Positions 24,908-33,723 are shown, counted from the first letter of the stretch. The stretch is 57,983 bases of DNA from Planctomycetaceae bacterium (GCA_029259845.1 JAJDEI010000291.1:1-57983); one strand, 5' to 3'. Made by a program: numbers and translations. Notes: generated by a model from the sequence alone, not told the origin.

Positions 24908-25002
24908 ATCAAAGTGACGACGTGCTTGCGTTCGTGTGCTGCGGTGCCGTGTTCCTGGCCTGGCTGTACTGGTTGTGGTGTGTGGAGCGGTTCGGCGATT
25001 GA
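24904..25002 (+). CDS. 32-residue single-membrane-segment peptide
   Basis: Starting at ATG 24904 (ATGA overlap with the 90-aa gene) the frame encodes MNQSDDVLAF, then one hydrophobic helix rich in Trp, Leu, Val and Cys (residues about 7-27, 'FVCCGAVFLAWLYWLWCV'), ending at GD. It is too short to be detected by most gene finders. The coupling suggests it is real. A phage membrane microprotein or small lysis/regulation factor would fit. It ends 54 bases before the attachment site. Confidence 0.45.
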   Translation: MNQSDDVLAFVCCGAVFLAWLYWLWCVERFGD

Positions 25003-25055
25003 GCGACTGCCGTCTGTGCGCGCGGAGCAGCGGGATCCGGTGCTTGAGCGGCGAG

Positions 25056-25100
25056 ATCATAATCCGCGTGTCGGGGGTTCGAGTCCCTCCACCGCTACTT
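25056..25100 (+). other. tRNA-Met(CAU) 3' fragment, probable prophage attachment site (attR)
   Basis: The sequence carries an anticodon loop with CAT (25058-25060), the 3' half of the anticodon stem, a complete T arm (GGGGG TTCGAGT CCCTC) and a 3' acceptor strand CACCGCT with discriminator A at 25097. Upstream, only 5 of 7 acceptor bases can pair (AGCGGGA at 25029-25035), no D arm is possible and the 5' half of the anticodon stem mismatches. So this is a displaced 3' end, as left by integration of a tRNA-targeting phage. The intact gene should lie at the left end of the element, outside the window. Confidence 0.7.
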
Positions 25101-25412
25101 GAGATGTCCGCACGACCCTGTTTTTCTCGGATGAAACTGGATTCAGGGGTGACAGGTGGTGCCGTTTTGGTGCACCATTCCCCTTGATTCCACTCGTTGA
25201 CGATTGGTGCTGGGTCGCATTTTGCACCACTCCGCGAGACCGGTTTGGGGTGAGGGGTCCTGCGTCGCTATCCGGGTTTCGGGACGCTTCAGCAAGGTAG
25301 TCGTCGCGGACCACCAGGTCGTGTTTCATGCCGGCGGCCTGAGAATTGCCGATCCCGACAAGCGGCCTGAAACGGGAACTGTTCGACCAGCTCAGTTTCC
25401 CGACCGGGTGCC
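25101..25412. other. Gene-free stretch after the attachment site
   Basis: No gene is supported on either strand between the tRNA fragment and the transposase remnant. The minus-strand frame here only reads through the tRNA fragment and gives the well-known artefact ending in 'GLEPPTRGL'. Local GGTGCACC and similar short palindromes occur but are not clearly functional. Confidence 0.5.
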
Positions 25413-25740
25413 ATGTCCGCATCTCGAAGCAAGGGCGGACGTGCCGACCAGTTCACCCGCCTGCATGCTCATGCTGCTTCGCGACATGAGCGTGCCACCC
25501 GTTGGGCGGCGGCCGAAGTTCTGCGCAATTGTCTGGCCAATCACCCGCATTACCTGCACGACTCCCGGCAGTTGGCAAGCGGCCCAAGCATCGGGAGCGG
25601 CCCGGTCGAAGGAGCCTGCGAAACCTGATCGTCCGCCGCCTCAAACAAGCCGCCGCCCGCAGGCGCGTCCGCCGCGTCAACCACATGGCGGACCTTTGCT
25701 CGTTGATGGACAGCCATCAATGGAACACCACCTGCCCCCC
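25413..25740 (+). pseudogene. Decayed transposase fragment (ISKra4-like C-terminal end)
   Basis: A recognisable transposase C-terminus is split between two frames. The first frame reads 'LRNCLANHPHYLHDSRQLASG', then 'IGSGPVEGACE', and hits a stop at 25626-25628. In the next frame it continues 'LIVRRLKQAAARRRVRRVNHMADLCSLMDSHQW'. 'IGSG.VE.AC' followed by 'V..R.K....RW' and 'LR......W..W' is the end of the transposase families of ISKra4 type. One missing base near 25,620 (GCCTGCGAAACCTGATC) would join them. No terminal inverted repeats are visible, so this is a relic. Confidence 0.5.
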
Positions 25741-25955
25741 CCCGAAACGCCCGAAATTCCCGCATTCGCCCCGTTATTCCGGCCCGTGTCAGCCCTTGGT
25801 TGTGACGGGCTGAGCGGATCACTAAAATCTCGCTTCGGAATTCGAGGACCCCTCGCACGATGCTGAAGTGCGGGGTTCCAGGACGACCAACCTTGAGATC
25901 ATTCGGGCGGTGTCCTGGCCTCGACAGAACAGGTGGAACGACCGGAGAAACGATC

Positions 25956-26990
25956 GTGGCAATTGCAGCTGGAATTAACGGTTTTGGACGGATCGGGCGG
26001 ATCAGTTTTCGGGCGATGATGGACCGGACCAAGGATCCCAACTCGCCGCACGATTTTGACGTGCGGGCAATCAACGATTTGGGGAGCCCGCAGGCGCTGG
26101 CCATGTTGTTGAAGTACGACAGTGTGCAGGGCCCCTACCCCGGCACCGTCGAAGCGGGCGAAGATCACCTGATCGTCGACGGCAAGCAAATCAAGGTGAC
26201 CGCCGAGCGCGATCCCCGCGATCTGCCCTGGAAAGAGCTCGGCGTGGAAATGGTCCTGGAATCGACCGGGTTTTTCACGAATGAGGCGACCGACGACAAG
26301 CCGGGATACGACAGCCATCTGGCTGCGGGAGCCAAGAAGGTCGTCATCTCCGCTCCCTCGAAGGGGAGAGCCAAACTGATCGTGCTTGGTGTTAACGACG
26401 ACATGTTGGAAGCGGGCGACACCTGCGTCTCCAATGCCAGTTGCACGACCAACTGCCTCGCACCGATGGCCAAAGTGCTGCATGACAACTTCGGCATCGA
26501 AAAAGGGTTGATGACGACGGTTCACGCCTACACGAACGACCAGCGGATTTCGGATCAGATTCACAAGGACCCGCGGCGTGCTCGCGCGGCGGCGGTGAAC
26601 ATCATCCCGACGACGACCGGTGCTGCATCGGCGGTGGGGAAGGTGATCACGGAACTCGACGGGCGGCTGACGGGCATCTCGCTGCGAGTGCCCGTTCCCG
26701 TCGGCAGCGTGACCGACCTCGTGGCGTCGATGAGCAAGGACGTCACGGTCGAGGAGGTCAATGAGGCGATGCGAGCCGCGTCGGAAGGTTCCCTCAAAGG
26801 GATTCTTCAATACGTGACCGACCCCATCGTCTCCAGCGACATCGTTCACAACCCTTATAGCAGCATCTTCGACTCCTCCTGGACACAGGTGATCGGAGGG
26901 AACTTGCTCAAAGTGCTGAGCTGGTACGACAACGAATACGGCTACTCGAACCGCACGGCTGACCTGATGATGAAGCTCGCATCAGTTTGA
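25956..26990 (+). CDS. gap: Glyceraldehyde-3-phosphate dehydrogenase (type I)
   Basis: The enzyme oxidises glyceraldehyde-3-phosphate to 1,3-bisphosphoglycerate with NAD in glycolysis. Residues 7-12 hold the Rossmann '[10 protein letters not shown]' and the catalytic Cys is in '[12 protein letters not shown]' (about residue 161). 'HAYTNDQR' and '[11 protein letters not shown]' near the C-terminus complete the family signature. Length (344) is as expected. I choose GTG 25956 because a GGAG sits 8 bases upstream and the family starts right there; the frame is open further upstream with non-homologous residues. It stands alone in front of the rpe gene. Confidence 0.95.
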   Translation: MAIAAGINGFGRIGRISFRAMMDRTKDPNSPHDFDVRAINDLGSPQALAMLLKYDSVQGPYPGTVEAGEDHLIVDGKQIKVTAERDPRDLPWKELGVEMVLESTGFFTNEATDDKPGYDSHLAAGAKKVVISAPSKGRAKLIVLGVNDDMLEAGDTCVSNASCTTNCLAPMAKVLHDNFGIEKGLMTTVHAYTNDQRISDQIHKDPRRARAAAVNIIPTTTGAASAVGKVITELDGRLTGISLRVPVPVGSVTDLVASMSKDVTVEEVNEAMRAASEGSLKGILQYVTDPIVSSDIVHNPYSSIFDSSWTQVIGGNLLKVLSWYDNEYGYSNRTADLMMKLASV

Positions 26991-27272
26991 CGAGAAGGGG
27001 TTTCTCAACGTGTCGACCCCAGTTTGCGTCAGAACGGGTGAGGTTGTGTGCCGTCGCCATGTCGGCTGATTATGGCGCAACGATAGCCAGTAAAAAGGCT
27101 TGCGCCACTTGCTGGCCATCTCCGTGTGGACGCCAATCCAAGTCTGGCTGGACGGCGGCCCTCGAAGTTTCCACAATGCGGACCATGTTGGCCGGCTGAT
27201 CGAGCGGATCTCTTGGTCGTCGCGGCCATGATTGATTGCGATTTCCGTCCCGGCAGAATCCGCTTCCCTTTG

Positions 27273-27980
27273 ATGAGCATCTGCATGAGCCGAGACACTC
27301 TCCGGGAGAGGTGGCGCGCAGCAGCGCCGCTGATTGCCCCGTCGATGCTCAAATGTGATTTCGGCAACCTTCATCGAGAAATCGAGCTTCTCGAGGCGGC
27401 GGGCGCGGACGTTCTGCATCTCGACGTGATGGATGGCCATTTCGTTCCCAACCTGTCGTATGGCCCGGTTGTGATCGAGCGGTTGCGAGACCTCACGTCT
27501 CTGCCCTTTGACGCTCATTTGATGATCTCCGAGCCGGACCGATACCTCGATGATTATCTGAAAGCGGGCTGCGATGCGATCACGTTTCACATCGAGGCGG
27601 TTCCCGAGGCCGCGCCGTTGTTACGCCGTATGCGTGATGCCGGAGTAGTCGCCGGGATTGCAATCAACCCGCGCACGCCGGTGTCTGCGATCGAACCGGT
27701 CATCGCTGAATGCGACGTGGTGTTGGTGATGAGCGTTGAACCCGGCTTCGGGGGACAGAGATTCCAGCCGGCGGCCCTGGACAAGGTGCGGGCGCTGCAC
27801 GAACTGGCGGGTGATGGCACGCTCATTGCGATTGACGGCGGGATTGGTCCGGAAACGATTTCCCCGTGTGCGGCGGCCGGCGTGGATCTGTACGTGGCAG
27901 GCAGCGCGATTTTCGATTCAACCGACTATCGGGCAGCGATCGACGAAATGCGATCCCTCGCTGCCGTCCAGGCGTCATGA
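27273..27980 (+). CDS. rpe: Ribulose-phosphate 3-epimerase
   Basis: This enzyme interconverts ribulose-5-phosphate and xylulose-5-phosphate in the pentose phosphate pathway. 'LIAPSMLKCDFGNL' (first strand, with the acceptor Asp), 'LHLDVMDGHFVPN' (metal-binding HxDxMDG motif), 'MSVEPGFGGQ', and 'IDGGIG' are all present. It is a 235-residue TIM barrel of normal length. ATG 27273 or 27285 fits; both give a short tail before the barrel. The upstream 280 bases are gene-free. The next gene's start lies 20 bases after the stop. Confidence 0.95.
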   Translation: MSICMSRDTLRERWRAAAPLIAPSMLKCDFGNLHREIELLEAAGADVLHLDVMDGHFVPNLSYGPVVIERLRDLTSLPFDAHLMISEPDRYLDDYLKAGCDAITFHIEAVPEAAPLLRRMRDAGVVAGIAINPRTPVSAIEPVIAECDVVLVMSVEPGFGGQRFQPAALDKVRALHELAGDGTLIAIDGGIGPETISPCAAAGVDLYVAGSAIFDSTDYRAAIDEMRSLAAVQAS

Positions 27981-28000
27981 TTCAAAAAAGGAGGCCGGTC

Positions 28001-28582
28001 ATGCCCTTCGCGGCTGTGATTCGTCCCGGAGAAACTGAGTTCGACCAACAGCAACGCGTGCAAGGAACGCTCGATCTGCCGCTGAGCGAGGACGGCGAGC
28101 TGCAGGTGAGCGGGATCGTTGACGCGCTGTGGGGTCGTTCCGTCAAGCAGATCTATACATCACCCAACGATCCTGCGCTGAGCACGGCGCGTCTCATTGG
28201 CGGGGCATTGGGGGTCAGCGTCAAAGAGGTCGAGGCCCTGGCCAACGTCGACCATGGGCTTTGGCAGGGGCTGTGCATCGACGAAATCAAGCGGAAGCAA
28301 CCCAAAGTCTTCAAACAGTGGAATGAAGCACCGGAGTCGGTTTGTCCTCCCGGCGGAGAAACGTGCGACGAAGCGTACGTCCGTGCCCAAAAAGCCCTCC
28401 GCAAGCCGATGAAGCGAAAAGACAATTTCGTCATCGTGAGTTCTGAGCCGATGGCGACACTGTTGGAGTGCGTTCTGCGTCACGAGGAACCGCGACTGGC
28501 ACCACCCTGCAGCCTCGACCGGGACTCCCAAGTGGAGTTCATCGAGATGACGAAGCCCGAAGCAGTCGCGGCCGCCCAGTAG
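28001..28582 (+). CDS. Histidine-phosphatase-fold protein with catalytic residues lost (pseudophosphatase)
   Basis: The 193-residue protein aligns along its length with the phosphoglycerate-mutase-like histidine phosphatases: 'VIRPGETEFDQQQRVQGTLDLPLSEDGELQ', then 'YTSPNDPALSTA', then 'GLWQGLCIDEI', then 'FVIVSSEPMATLLECVL'. The motif that should read RHGxT is RPGET, so the phospho-acceptor His is Pro. The Arg before TA is missing, the usual E in 'W-E-G' is Q, and the second catalytic His position reads S-E-P. So it is almost surely inactive as a phosphatase. The start is fixed by AAGGAGG, 6 bases before ATG 28001. It is probably in an operon with rpe. Confidence 0.8.
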   Translation: MPFAAVIRPGETEFDQQQRVQGTLDLPLSEDGELQVSGIVDALWGRSVKQIYTSPNDPALSTARLIGGALGVSVKEVEALANVDHGLWQGLCIDEIKRKQPKVFKQWNEAPESVCPPGGETCDEAYVRAQKALRKPMKRKDNFVIVSSEPMATLLECVLRHEEPRLAPPCSLDRDSQVEFIEMTKPEAVAAAQ

Positions 28583-28682
28583 GAGACCTTGGAGAAACGA
28601 TCGCAGACCGTGTGATTGACGGCATACGCCGCGAAGGCGGCCATTCAGGAGATGCTCAAGACGAGCATCAGGAAACAACGGC

Positions 28683-29552
28683 ATGAGTTCGCTGAATCAG
28701 ACGCGGCCGGCAGCCGAGCCCGGCGGGAATCCCCGAATGCGCAAGAAGCGAGGGGTTCCGGAAGGGCTTTGGGTTCGATGTGACGGGTGTGCGGCAACGG
28801 TCTTTCGCAAGCAGGTCGAGCAGGGACTCGGACTCTGTCCGGAGTGCGGATATCATTTCTCCGTCCCCTCTCCCGTCCGGATTCAGCAGTTGCTCGATAC
28901 GGACAGCTTCGAGGAGTGGTTCCCGGATATGTCTCCTTGCGACCCATTGGAATTCTTTGACAAGAAGCCGTACAAGGACCGTCTCGCCGCCGAACAACTC
29001 AAGTCCGGCCTGCGCGATGCCTGTCTGGTCGGCCGCGGTTACATGCGGGGCCGCCCGCTGGTATTTTGCATCACCGACTCCGCGTTCATCATGGGCAGCA
29101 TGGGATCGGTCGTCGGCGAAAAGCTCACGCGTGCGATCGAACAGGCAACCGAGCTCCGTCTGCCGTTGGTCATTGTCAGCGGCTCCGGAGGAGGGGCCCG
29201 CATGCATGAGGGGATCCTCTCACTCATGCAAATGGGCAAAGTCGCCGCTGCGCTGGGGCGGTATCACGATGCGGGCGGGCTGTTCGTGTCGGTCTTGACC
29301 GATCCCACGATGGGAGGAGTCGCCGCCAGCTTCGCTTCACTGGGAGACGTCATCGTCGCGGAACCGGGGGCGCTGATTGGGTTTGCCGGTCCGCGGGTCG
29401 TGCGGGAGACGATCAAGCAGTCGCTTCCGGACGGTTTCCAGACCAGCGAGTTCCTCCTGCAGCACGGTTTCATTGATCGCATCGTCGCCCGTCCGGAATT
29501 ACGAGGTGAAGTCTCTCGGATCATCGACTATTGTGAAGTGCCCGCCGAGTGA
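28683..29552 (+). CDS. accD: Acetyl-CoA carboxylase carboxyltransferase beta subunit
   Basis: AccD and AccA transfer carboxyl from carboxybiotin to acetyl-CoA, giving malonyl-CoA for fatty-acid synthesis. The N-terminus has the C4 zinc ribbon ('CDGCAATV' and 'LCPEC', residues about 33-55). The carboxyltransferase domain carries '[14 protein letters not shown]', '[32 protein letters not shown]' and '[15 protein letters not shown]', all hallmark blocks of AccD. Length 289 fits. It heads a run of plus-strand genes with small secreted, kinase and helicase genes. Confidence 0.95.
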   Translation: MSSLNQTRPAAEPGGNPRMRKKRGVPEGLWVRCDGCAATVFRKQVEQGLGLCPECGYHFSVPSPVRIQQLLDTDSFEEWFPDMSPCDPLEFFDKKPYKDRLAAEQLKSGLRDACLVGRGYMRGRPLVFCITDSAFIMGSMGSVVGEKLTRAIEQATELRLPLVIVSGSGGGARMHEGILSLMQMGKVAAALGRYHDAGGLFVSVLTDPTMGGVAASFASLGDVIVAEPGALIGFAGPRVVRETIKQSLPDGFQTSEFLLQHGFIDRIVARPELRGEVSRIIDYCEVPAE

Positions 29553-29618
29553 CGCCGGTGTCGCGGCTACCCGGAGCGCGGGCGGTCGCCGTCAGGCTGT
29601 CGGAACAGCGGACGGCAC

Positions 29619-29822
29619 GTGATTCTCTCCGGCGTGTTTCTGTTCGGCCTGATGTTGCCGGGCCTGTGTTACGGGGCTTGGTTCCGGTCGGACAGTGAAC
29701 AACGGCCAGAGCCGAGGCAGCAACCTTTGTGGCAAGGTGCGAGTTTCATCGGGGAGAGCCGCTCGCAGTCAGGTCAGCTCGTCAACATTCACCCGTCAGG
29801 CACGTTGAGTCCGGGACGCTGA
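29619..29822 (+). CDS. Small secreted protein, 67 aa
   Basis: A GTG start at 29619 gives a hydrophobic leader ('ILSGVFLFGLMLPGLCYGA') then a polar tail rich in Gln, Ser and Arg. The stop overlaps the kinase ATG as TGATG, so the pair is translationally coupled. No motif is known to me. Because it is small and has no family match, a chance frame remains possible, but the coupling argues for a real gene. Confidence 0.45.
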   Translation: MILSGVFLFGLMLPGLCYGAWFRSDSEQRPEPRQQPLWQGASFIGESRSQSGQLVNIHPSGTLSPGR

Positions 29823-30715
29823 TGAACTTCCTTCGAAAACTGCTGAGGCGCGGCCCCCGGATCGAGAAAGTCAACATCTCGAAACGGTTCGACCTGATCG
29901 GACGTGTGGGCCAGGGGAGCATGTCCAAGGTTTGGCGGGCCACGGACCGGATGACCGGCAGGATGGTCGCCGTTAAGGTGCTGGAACTGGCCAAGACGAT
30001 CCGATTTGAGCGGCGGTTTGTGGGTATGAACAAACCGACCGAGGGCGAGGTTGCGATCACGCTGCGGCATCCTCACATTGTCCGCACGCTCGAACATGGG
30101 GTGACAGTCAACAACGAGCAGTATTTGGTTATGCAATTCGTCGAAGGACGGGGATTGAGCTATTACGTCGATCTCCAGAACGCGACGATGCGCGAGAATC
30201 GGCTGCGGTTCATAATTCAACTCGGGGACGCACTCGCCTACCTGCACGGACAAGGCTGGATTCACCGGGACATCTGTCCGCGGAATGTGATTGTCAACGA
30301 CGAGCTGAACGTGCAGTTGATCGACTTTGGCCTCGTGGTTCCCAACACGGAACCGTTTCGGGCACCGGGAAACCGGACGGGGACGACCGACTACATGGCC
30401 CCGGAACTCATCATGCGACAGCCGACCGACCCGCGAATCGACGTGTTCTCGTATGCGGTCTCCTGTTATGAGATGTTCGCGAACGAGCTGCCGTGGCCGT
30501 CGAGCGACACGTTCGAAAGCGCGCTGCAGCATGTCAACAACCCGCCGAAGCCGCTGCAAGTTTTTGTGCCGGACATCGACGCGGAGCTGGCGGAAGTCAT
30601 CATGAACGGTTTGGCCCGGCATCCGGGCGATCGCTGGGAGACGGCTGAGGAGATGGCCGCGGCGTTTCGGCGGGTGGCGCGACGATTGGAGCCAAGCCAT
30701 GCCGACGACGAATGA
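29822..30715 (+). CDS. Serine/threonine protein kinase (PASTA-less, cytoplasmic)
   Basis: The 297-residue protein has the whole kinase core: the glycine loop 'GRVGQGSMSKVW' near residue 24, the ATP-anchoring Lys in 'VAVKVL', catalytic loop 'IHRDICPRN' and 'LIDFG', then 'YMAPEL', and 'GDRWETAEEMA' near the end. The loop reads HRDICPRN, so the Lys normally following HRD-x is Cys. The Asp and Asn are kept, so activity is still plausible. There is no membrane or sensor domain. The C-terminus overlaps the helicase gene by 17 bases. Confidence 0.85.
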   Translation: MNFLRKLLRRGPRIEKVNISKRFDLIGRVGQGSMSKVWRATDRMTGRMVAVKVLELAKTIRFERRFVGMNKPTEGEVAITLRHPHIVRTLEHGVTVNNEQYLVMQFVEGRGLSYYVDLQNATMRENRLRFIIQLGDALAYLHGQGWIHRDICPRNVIVNDELNVQLIDFGLVVPNTEPFRAPGNRTGTTDYMAPELIMRQPTDPRIDVFSYAVSCYEMFANELPWPSSDTFESALQHVNNPPKPLQVFVPDIDAELAEVIMNGLARHPGDRWETAEEMAAAFRRVARRLEPSHADDE

Positions 30716-32759
30716 CGCCGGCCGGTCTCGCTCCTCCTCTCCGGTCCGGCATATTCCCCGCGACGGCCAATCCGGCAGCCGTCTGCAGGGGCTAAACCCG
30801 GTCCAGCGGGCGGCCGTGCAGACGCTCTCCGGCCCGATGCTCGTGCTGGCAGGTGCCGGGACGGGCAAGACCCGCGTGATTACCCACCGGATCGGAGAGC
30901 TGATTCGCTCGGGAGTCGCAGCGGACCGAATTCTTTCGGTGACGTTCACGAACAAGGCGGCCCGGGAAATGAAGGGCCGCACGGCGGAACTGATCGGGCG
31001 GGGCTCTCGTGCAAAGCCGGTCATTTGTACGTTCCACGCCCTGTGCGTGCGCATTTTGCGGGAGGAGATTTCGCAGCTTGGTTATCCGTCACAGTTCCGA
31101 ATCATGGATCGGGGCGATCAGGAATCGGCCGCACGCCGCGTGCTCCGGGAGATACGGGTGACCGAGAAATCACTCCGGCCGGGCGATTTCCTATCGGCGG
31201 TGAGCCGTTGGAAGTCGGCAGGCGTGGGGGCGTCCAGCGCCGCCGATGCGGCCGAGAGCGATCAGGACTTTCTGGCAGCGATGGGATATCGCCGCTATCA
31301 GGAGCAACTGCGGGGCAGCGGTGCGGTCGATTTCGATGACCTGCTCCTGCTGACTGATCGCCTGTTTGCCGAGTTTCCGAAGGCGTTGGCGCGGCAGCAA
31401 TCGAGGTTTGACCATGTGCAGATCGATGAGTATCAGGACACCAACGGGATTCAGTTCCGTCTCATCTCAGCGCTGGTTGAGCGGCACCGCAACCTGTGCG
31501 TCGTCGGCGATGACGATCAGGCGATCTATGGCTGGCGGGGCGCGGAGGTGCGGCACATCCTCGGGTTCGGGTCGCACTTCCCGGAAGCGGCCGTGTTTCG
31601 GTTGGAAGACAACTATCGCTGCACGGACCGCATCCTCGAACTGGCGAACCGGCTCGTGCGGCACAACCGGAGCCGTCATCCCAAGACGCTGCGTGCCCAT
31701 AAGGTGTCGACGCAGGACGTGCGGGTCATTGAGTACCCGGACGAGCAACTCGAAGCCGAGAAGGTCGTGCTGGAGATCCGTTTCCTGATGCACAAGAAAG
31801 ACGTGCCGCCGGGCGACGTTGCGATCCTGTTTCGCACCAACGAACAGCCGCGTTTGTTCGAGGCGGAACTCCGCCGCACGAACGTACCCTATGTGTTGAT
31901 CGGCAGTCAGTCGTTTTACGATCGCAAGGAGATTCGCGACATTCTGGCGTACCTCAAGGTGCTCGCTCATCCGCAGGACGAATCGTCGTTGCTGCGGATC
32001 ATCAACGTCCCGACGCGCGGCATCGGTGCGAAAACGGTCACCTCGCTACAGGAACGTGCGGTCCACGAGGGCCGGTCGTTCTGGGAGGTCGTCGGGCAGG
32101 CCCAGTCCGAGGGGACACTCCCCGCCAAAGCCAGCGAAGGGCTTCGCAGCCTGAAACAGTTGTTCGTGGACTTTCGCCGCAAGTTTCAAGAATCTCCCCG
32201 ACAGATGGAACGGCATGTCGAAGACTTGCTGGGGCAGATCAACTACGATTCCGAGATCGAACGGCAATATAAGGACGCCCAGCAACAGCTCGCGCGGACG
32301 GCCGTTCTTGAAGAGTTTGTGGAATCGATTGGTGACTACGTGCGGCAAACGGCGGGCCCCACTCTGGACGATTATCTCGCCAGCATCGCTCTGGAGGGCC
32401 GCGATGACGAGCCGGATAAGGACGAGCAGTCCGCCGCCAACGCGGTCAAACTGATGACGCTGCACAGCGCCAAAGGGCTCGAATTTCCGAGGGTCTACAT
32501 GGTCGGAATGGAGGAGGGGCTGCTGCCGCACAAGCGGTCGGTCGACGGGACGGCCAAGGAGATTGAGGAGGAGCGGCGGCTGACTTACGTCGGTGTCACG
32601 CGGGCCAAAGACGTGCTGACGTTTACCCGCGCAGCAACGCGACGCAAGTGGGGCAAAGTGAAGCCGTCCATCCCTTCCCGGTTTCTCTACGAAATGTTCG
32701 ACGACAGTTACGCCCCTGTCAGCGAGGCGGAGGACGATTCCACGGGGAATGAGATGTGA
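30699..32759 (+). CDS. UvrD/Rep-family DNA helicase
   Basis: This 686-residue superfamily 1A helicase has Walker A 'AGAGTGKT' near residue 52, the 'TFTNKAAREM' motif Ia, 'VQIDEYQDTN' (motif II, DEYQD variant), 'VVGDDDQAIYGWRGA' (motif III), 'VKLMTLHSAKGLEFP' (motif V) and 'EEERRLTYVGVTRAKD' (motif VI). It unwinds duplex DNA 3'-5' in repair and replication restart. The first 30 residues are low-complexity. It overlaps the kinase by 17 bases and ends one base into the tsaB start. Confidence 0.93.
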   Translation: MPTTNDAGRSRSSSPVRHIPRDGQSGSRLQGLNPVQRAAVQTLSGPMLVLAGAGTGKTRVITHRIGELIRSGVAADRILSVTFTNKAAREMKGRTAELIGRGSRAKPVICTFHALCVRILREEISQLGYPSQFRIMDRGDQESAARRVLREIRVTEKSLRPGDFLSAVSRWKSAGVGASSAADAAESDQDFLAAMGYRRYQEQLRGSGAVDFDDLLLLTDRLFAEFPKALARQQSRFDHVQIDEYQDTNGIQFRLISALVERHRNLCVVGDDDQAIYGWRGAEVRHILGFGSHFPEAAVFRLEDNYRCTDRILELANRLVRHNRSRHPKTLRAHKVSTQDVRVIEYPDEQLEAEKVVLEIRFLMHKKDVPPGDVAILFRTNEQPRLFEAELRRTNVPYVLIGSQSFYDRKEIRDILAYLKVLAHPQDESSLLRIINVPTRGIGAKTVTSLQERAVHEGRSFWEVVGQAQSEGTLPAKASEGLRSLKQLFVDFRRKFQESPRQMERHVEDLLGQINYDSEIERQYKDAQQQLARTAVLEEFVESIGDYVRQTAGPTLDDYLASIALEGRDDEPDKDEQSAANAVKLMTLHSAKGLEFPRVYMVGMEEGLLPHKRSVDGTAKEIEEERRLTYVGVTRAKDVLTFTRAATRRKWGKVKPSIPSRFLYEMFDDSYAPVSEAEDDSTGNEM

Positions 32760-33475
32760 TGTGGACGGTCGGAATCGAAACGTCGTGCCGGCACGGCAGC
32801 GTCGCGCTGCTGCACGACGAAGAACCGGTCGCCGGCCGCAGCCTCTCACAGGAAGGACGGCGCCACGCGCGGACGCTCGTCGATGAGCTGCAGCAAATGC
32901 TTGCCGAGGCGGGTCTCGCCCCGCAGGACTGCGACGTGATTGCCGTCAGCCGGGGACCGGGCAGTTTCACAGGGCTGCGCGTCGGCATCGTCTGTGCGAA
33001 GACATGGGCCTTTGCGACGGGGTGCCGGCTGGTGGGAGTTGATACCTTGCAGGCCGTCGCTGAGGGAATGCCGGGCGACGTTCGGCAGGTCGACGTGATC
33101 GCGGATGCCCAGCGCGGCGACGTCTATGTCGGTCGGTATCGGCGGGAGGATGCGGCTACATGGAGGCGGCAAGCGGAGGTCCGCATCGTGTCGGTCGAGG
33201 AATGGCTCAGCGAAGCTTCCGATGAGAGCGTCGTGTCCGGACCGGCTGTCGGCACTTTCCGGGATCGGATTGCGACACAAACGAATCTGGCTCCGGAGAC
33301 AACATGGATCCCCAAGGCCGTTGATGTGGCCCGGATCGGCAGGCGTCAGGCCGAGGCTGGTGAAACGAGCGATGCCTGGTCACTGGAACCGCTGTATCTC
33401 CGGAAGAGCGCTGCCGAGGAGAAGGCCGTCCGACTGGCCGACGGCGGACCCGGTGAGCGTAATGCTGGCACGTGA
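32759..33475 (+). CDS. tsaB: tRNA threonylcarbamoyladenosine biosynthesis protein TsaB
   Basis: TsaB is the scaffold partner of TsaD in making t6A37 on ANN-decoding tRNAs. 'WTVGIETSCRHGSVALL' opens the ASKHA fold. 'VSRGPGSFTGLRVG' (residues about 62-75) is the family signature, followed by 'GVDTLQAVAEG' and 'DAQRGDVYVG'. The ATG overlaps the helicase stop as TGATG; a GTG one codon earlier is possible. The C-terminal 'SLEPLYLRKSAAEEK' matches the typical 'P.YLR' ending. Confidence 0.93.
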   Translation: MWTVGIETSCRHGSVALLHDEEPVAGRSLSQEGRRHARTLVDELQQMLAEAGLAPQDCDVIAVSRGPGSFTGLRVGIVCAKTWAFATGCRLVGVDTLQAVAEGMPGDVRQVDVIADAQRGDVYVGRYRREDAATWRRQAEVRIVSVEEWLSEASDESVVSGPAVGTFRDRIATQTNLAPETTWIPKAVDVARIGRRQAEAGETSDAWSLEPLYLRKSAAEEKAVRLADGGPGERNAGT

Positions 33476-33723
33476 CCTCTCATCGGTGGAAAGCGGACAA
33501 CGAATGGGTTGCCGGGAGACGTGTCCCAACGTTGCTGAATGGGTTACACTGGCATAAGGTGCCGGAGGCATCCGATCGAGTGATTGCCGTGCTTGAAGAA
33601 CCGCCTTCGATTTTCGAAGACCGTTATCGGGTTGTCTCTGCATCGCAATGATTCTGACGTGTGTTCGACGGGAGGCTTGGCCATTTTTCTCCCGTCTCAA
33701 CCGAAGACCTGTGAGGCGGTCCC

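Larger units (their letters stand above)
1..25056 (-). mobile_element. Integrated siphovirus-like prophage (structural half; left end outside the window)
   Basis: From the left edge to a tRNA-Met 3' fragment, almost every gene is on the minus strand and belongs to one tailed-phage virion programme: terminase, portal, protease/scaffold, capsid, connector, tail tube, tail chaperones, tape measure and tip. Gene order from terminase to tip follows lambda-like siphoviruses. Neighbouring genes are tightly packed, mostly with ATGA, TGATG or short overlaps. No integrase, repressor or replication gene is visible here, so these must lie further left or be missing. The only plus-strand genes in the element are two small ones beside the right attachment site. 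All structural reading frames are open, so there is no visible decay; whether the phage is functional cannot be judged from this part. Confidence 0.9.

Noticed and set aside
25029..25097. Complete tRNA-Met gene
   Set aside because: No D arm can form, the acceptor has two mismatches of seven and the 5' anticodon stem does not pair; it is only a 3' fragment.
25057..25422. Minus-strand 121-codon frame ending in GLEPPTRGL
   Set aside because: That ending is a known artefact of reading the complement of a tRNA T arm; the frame covers the tRNA fragment.
29789..31054. 421-codon minus-strand frame across the kinase and helicase
   Set aside because: It lies opposite two clear protein families and shows no motif.
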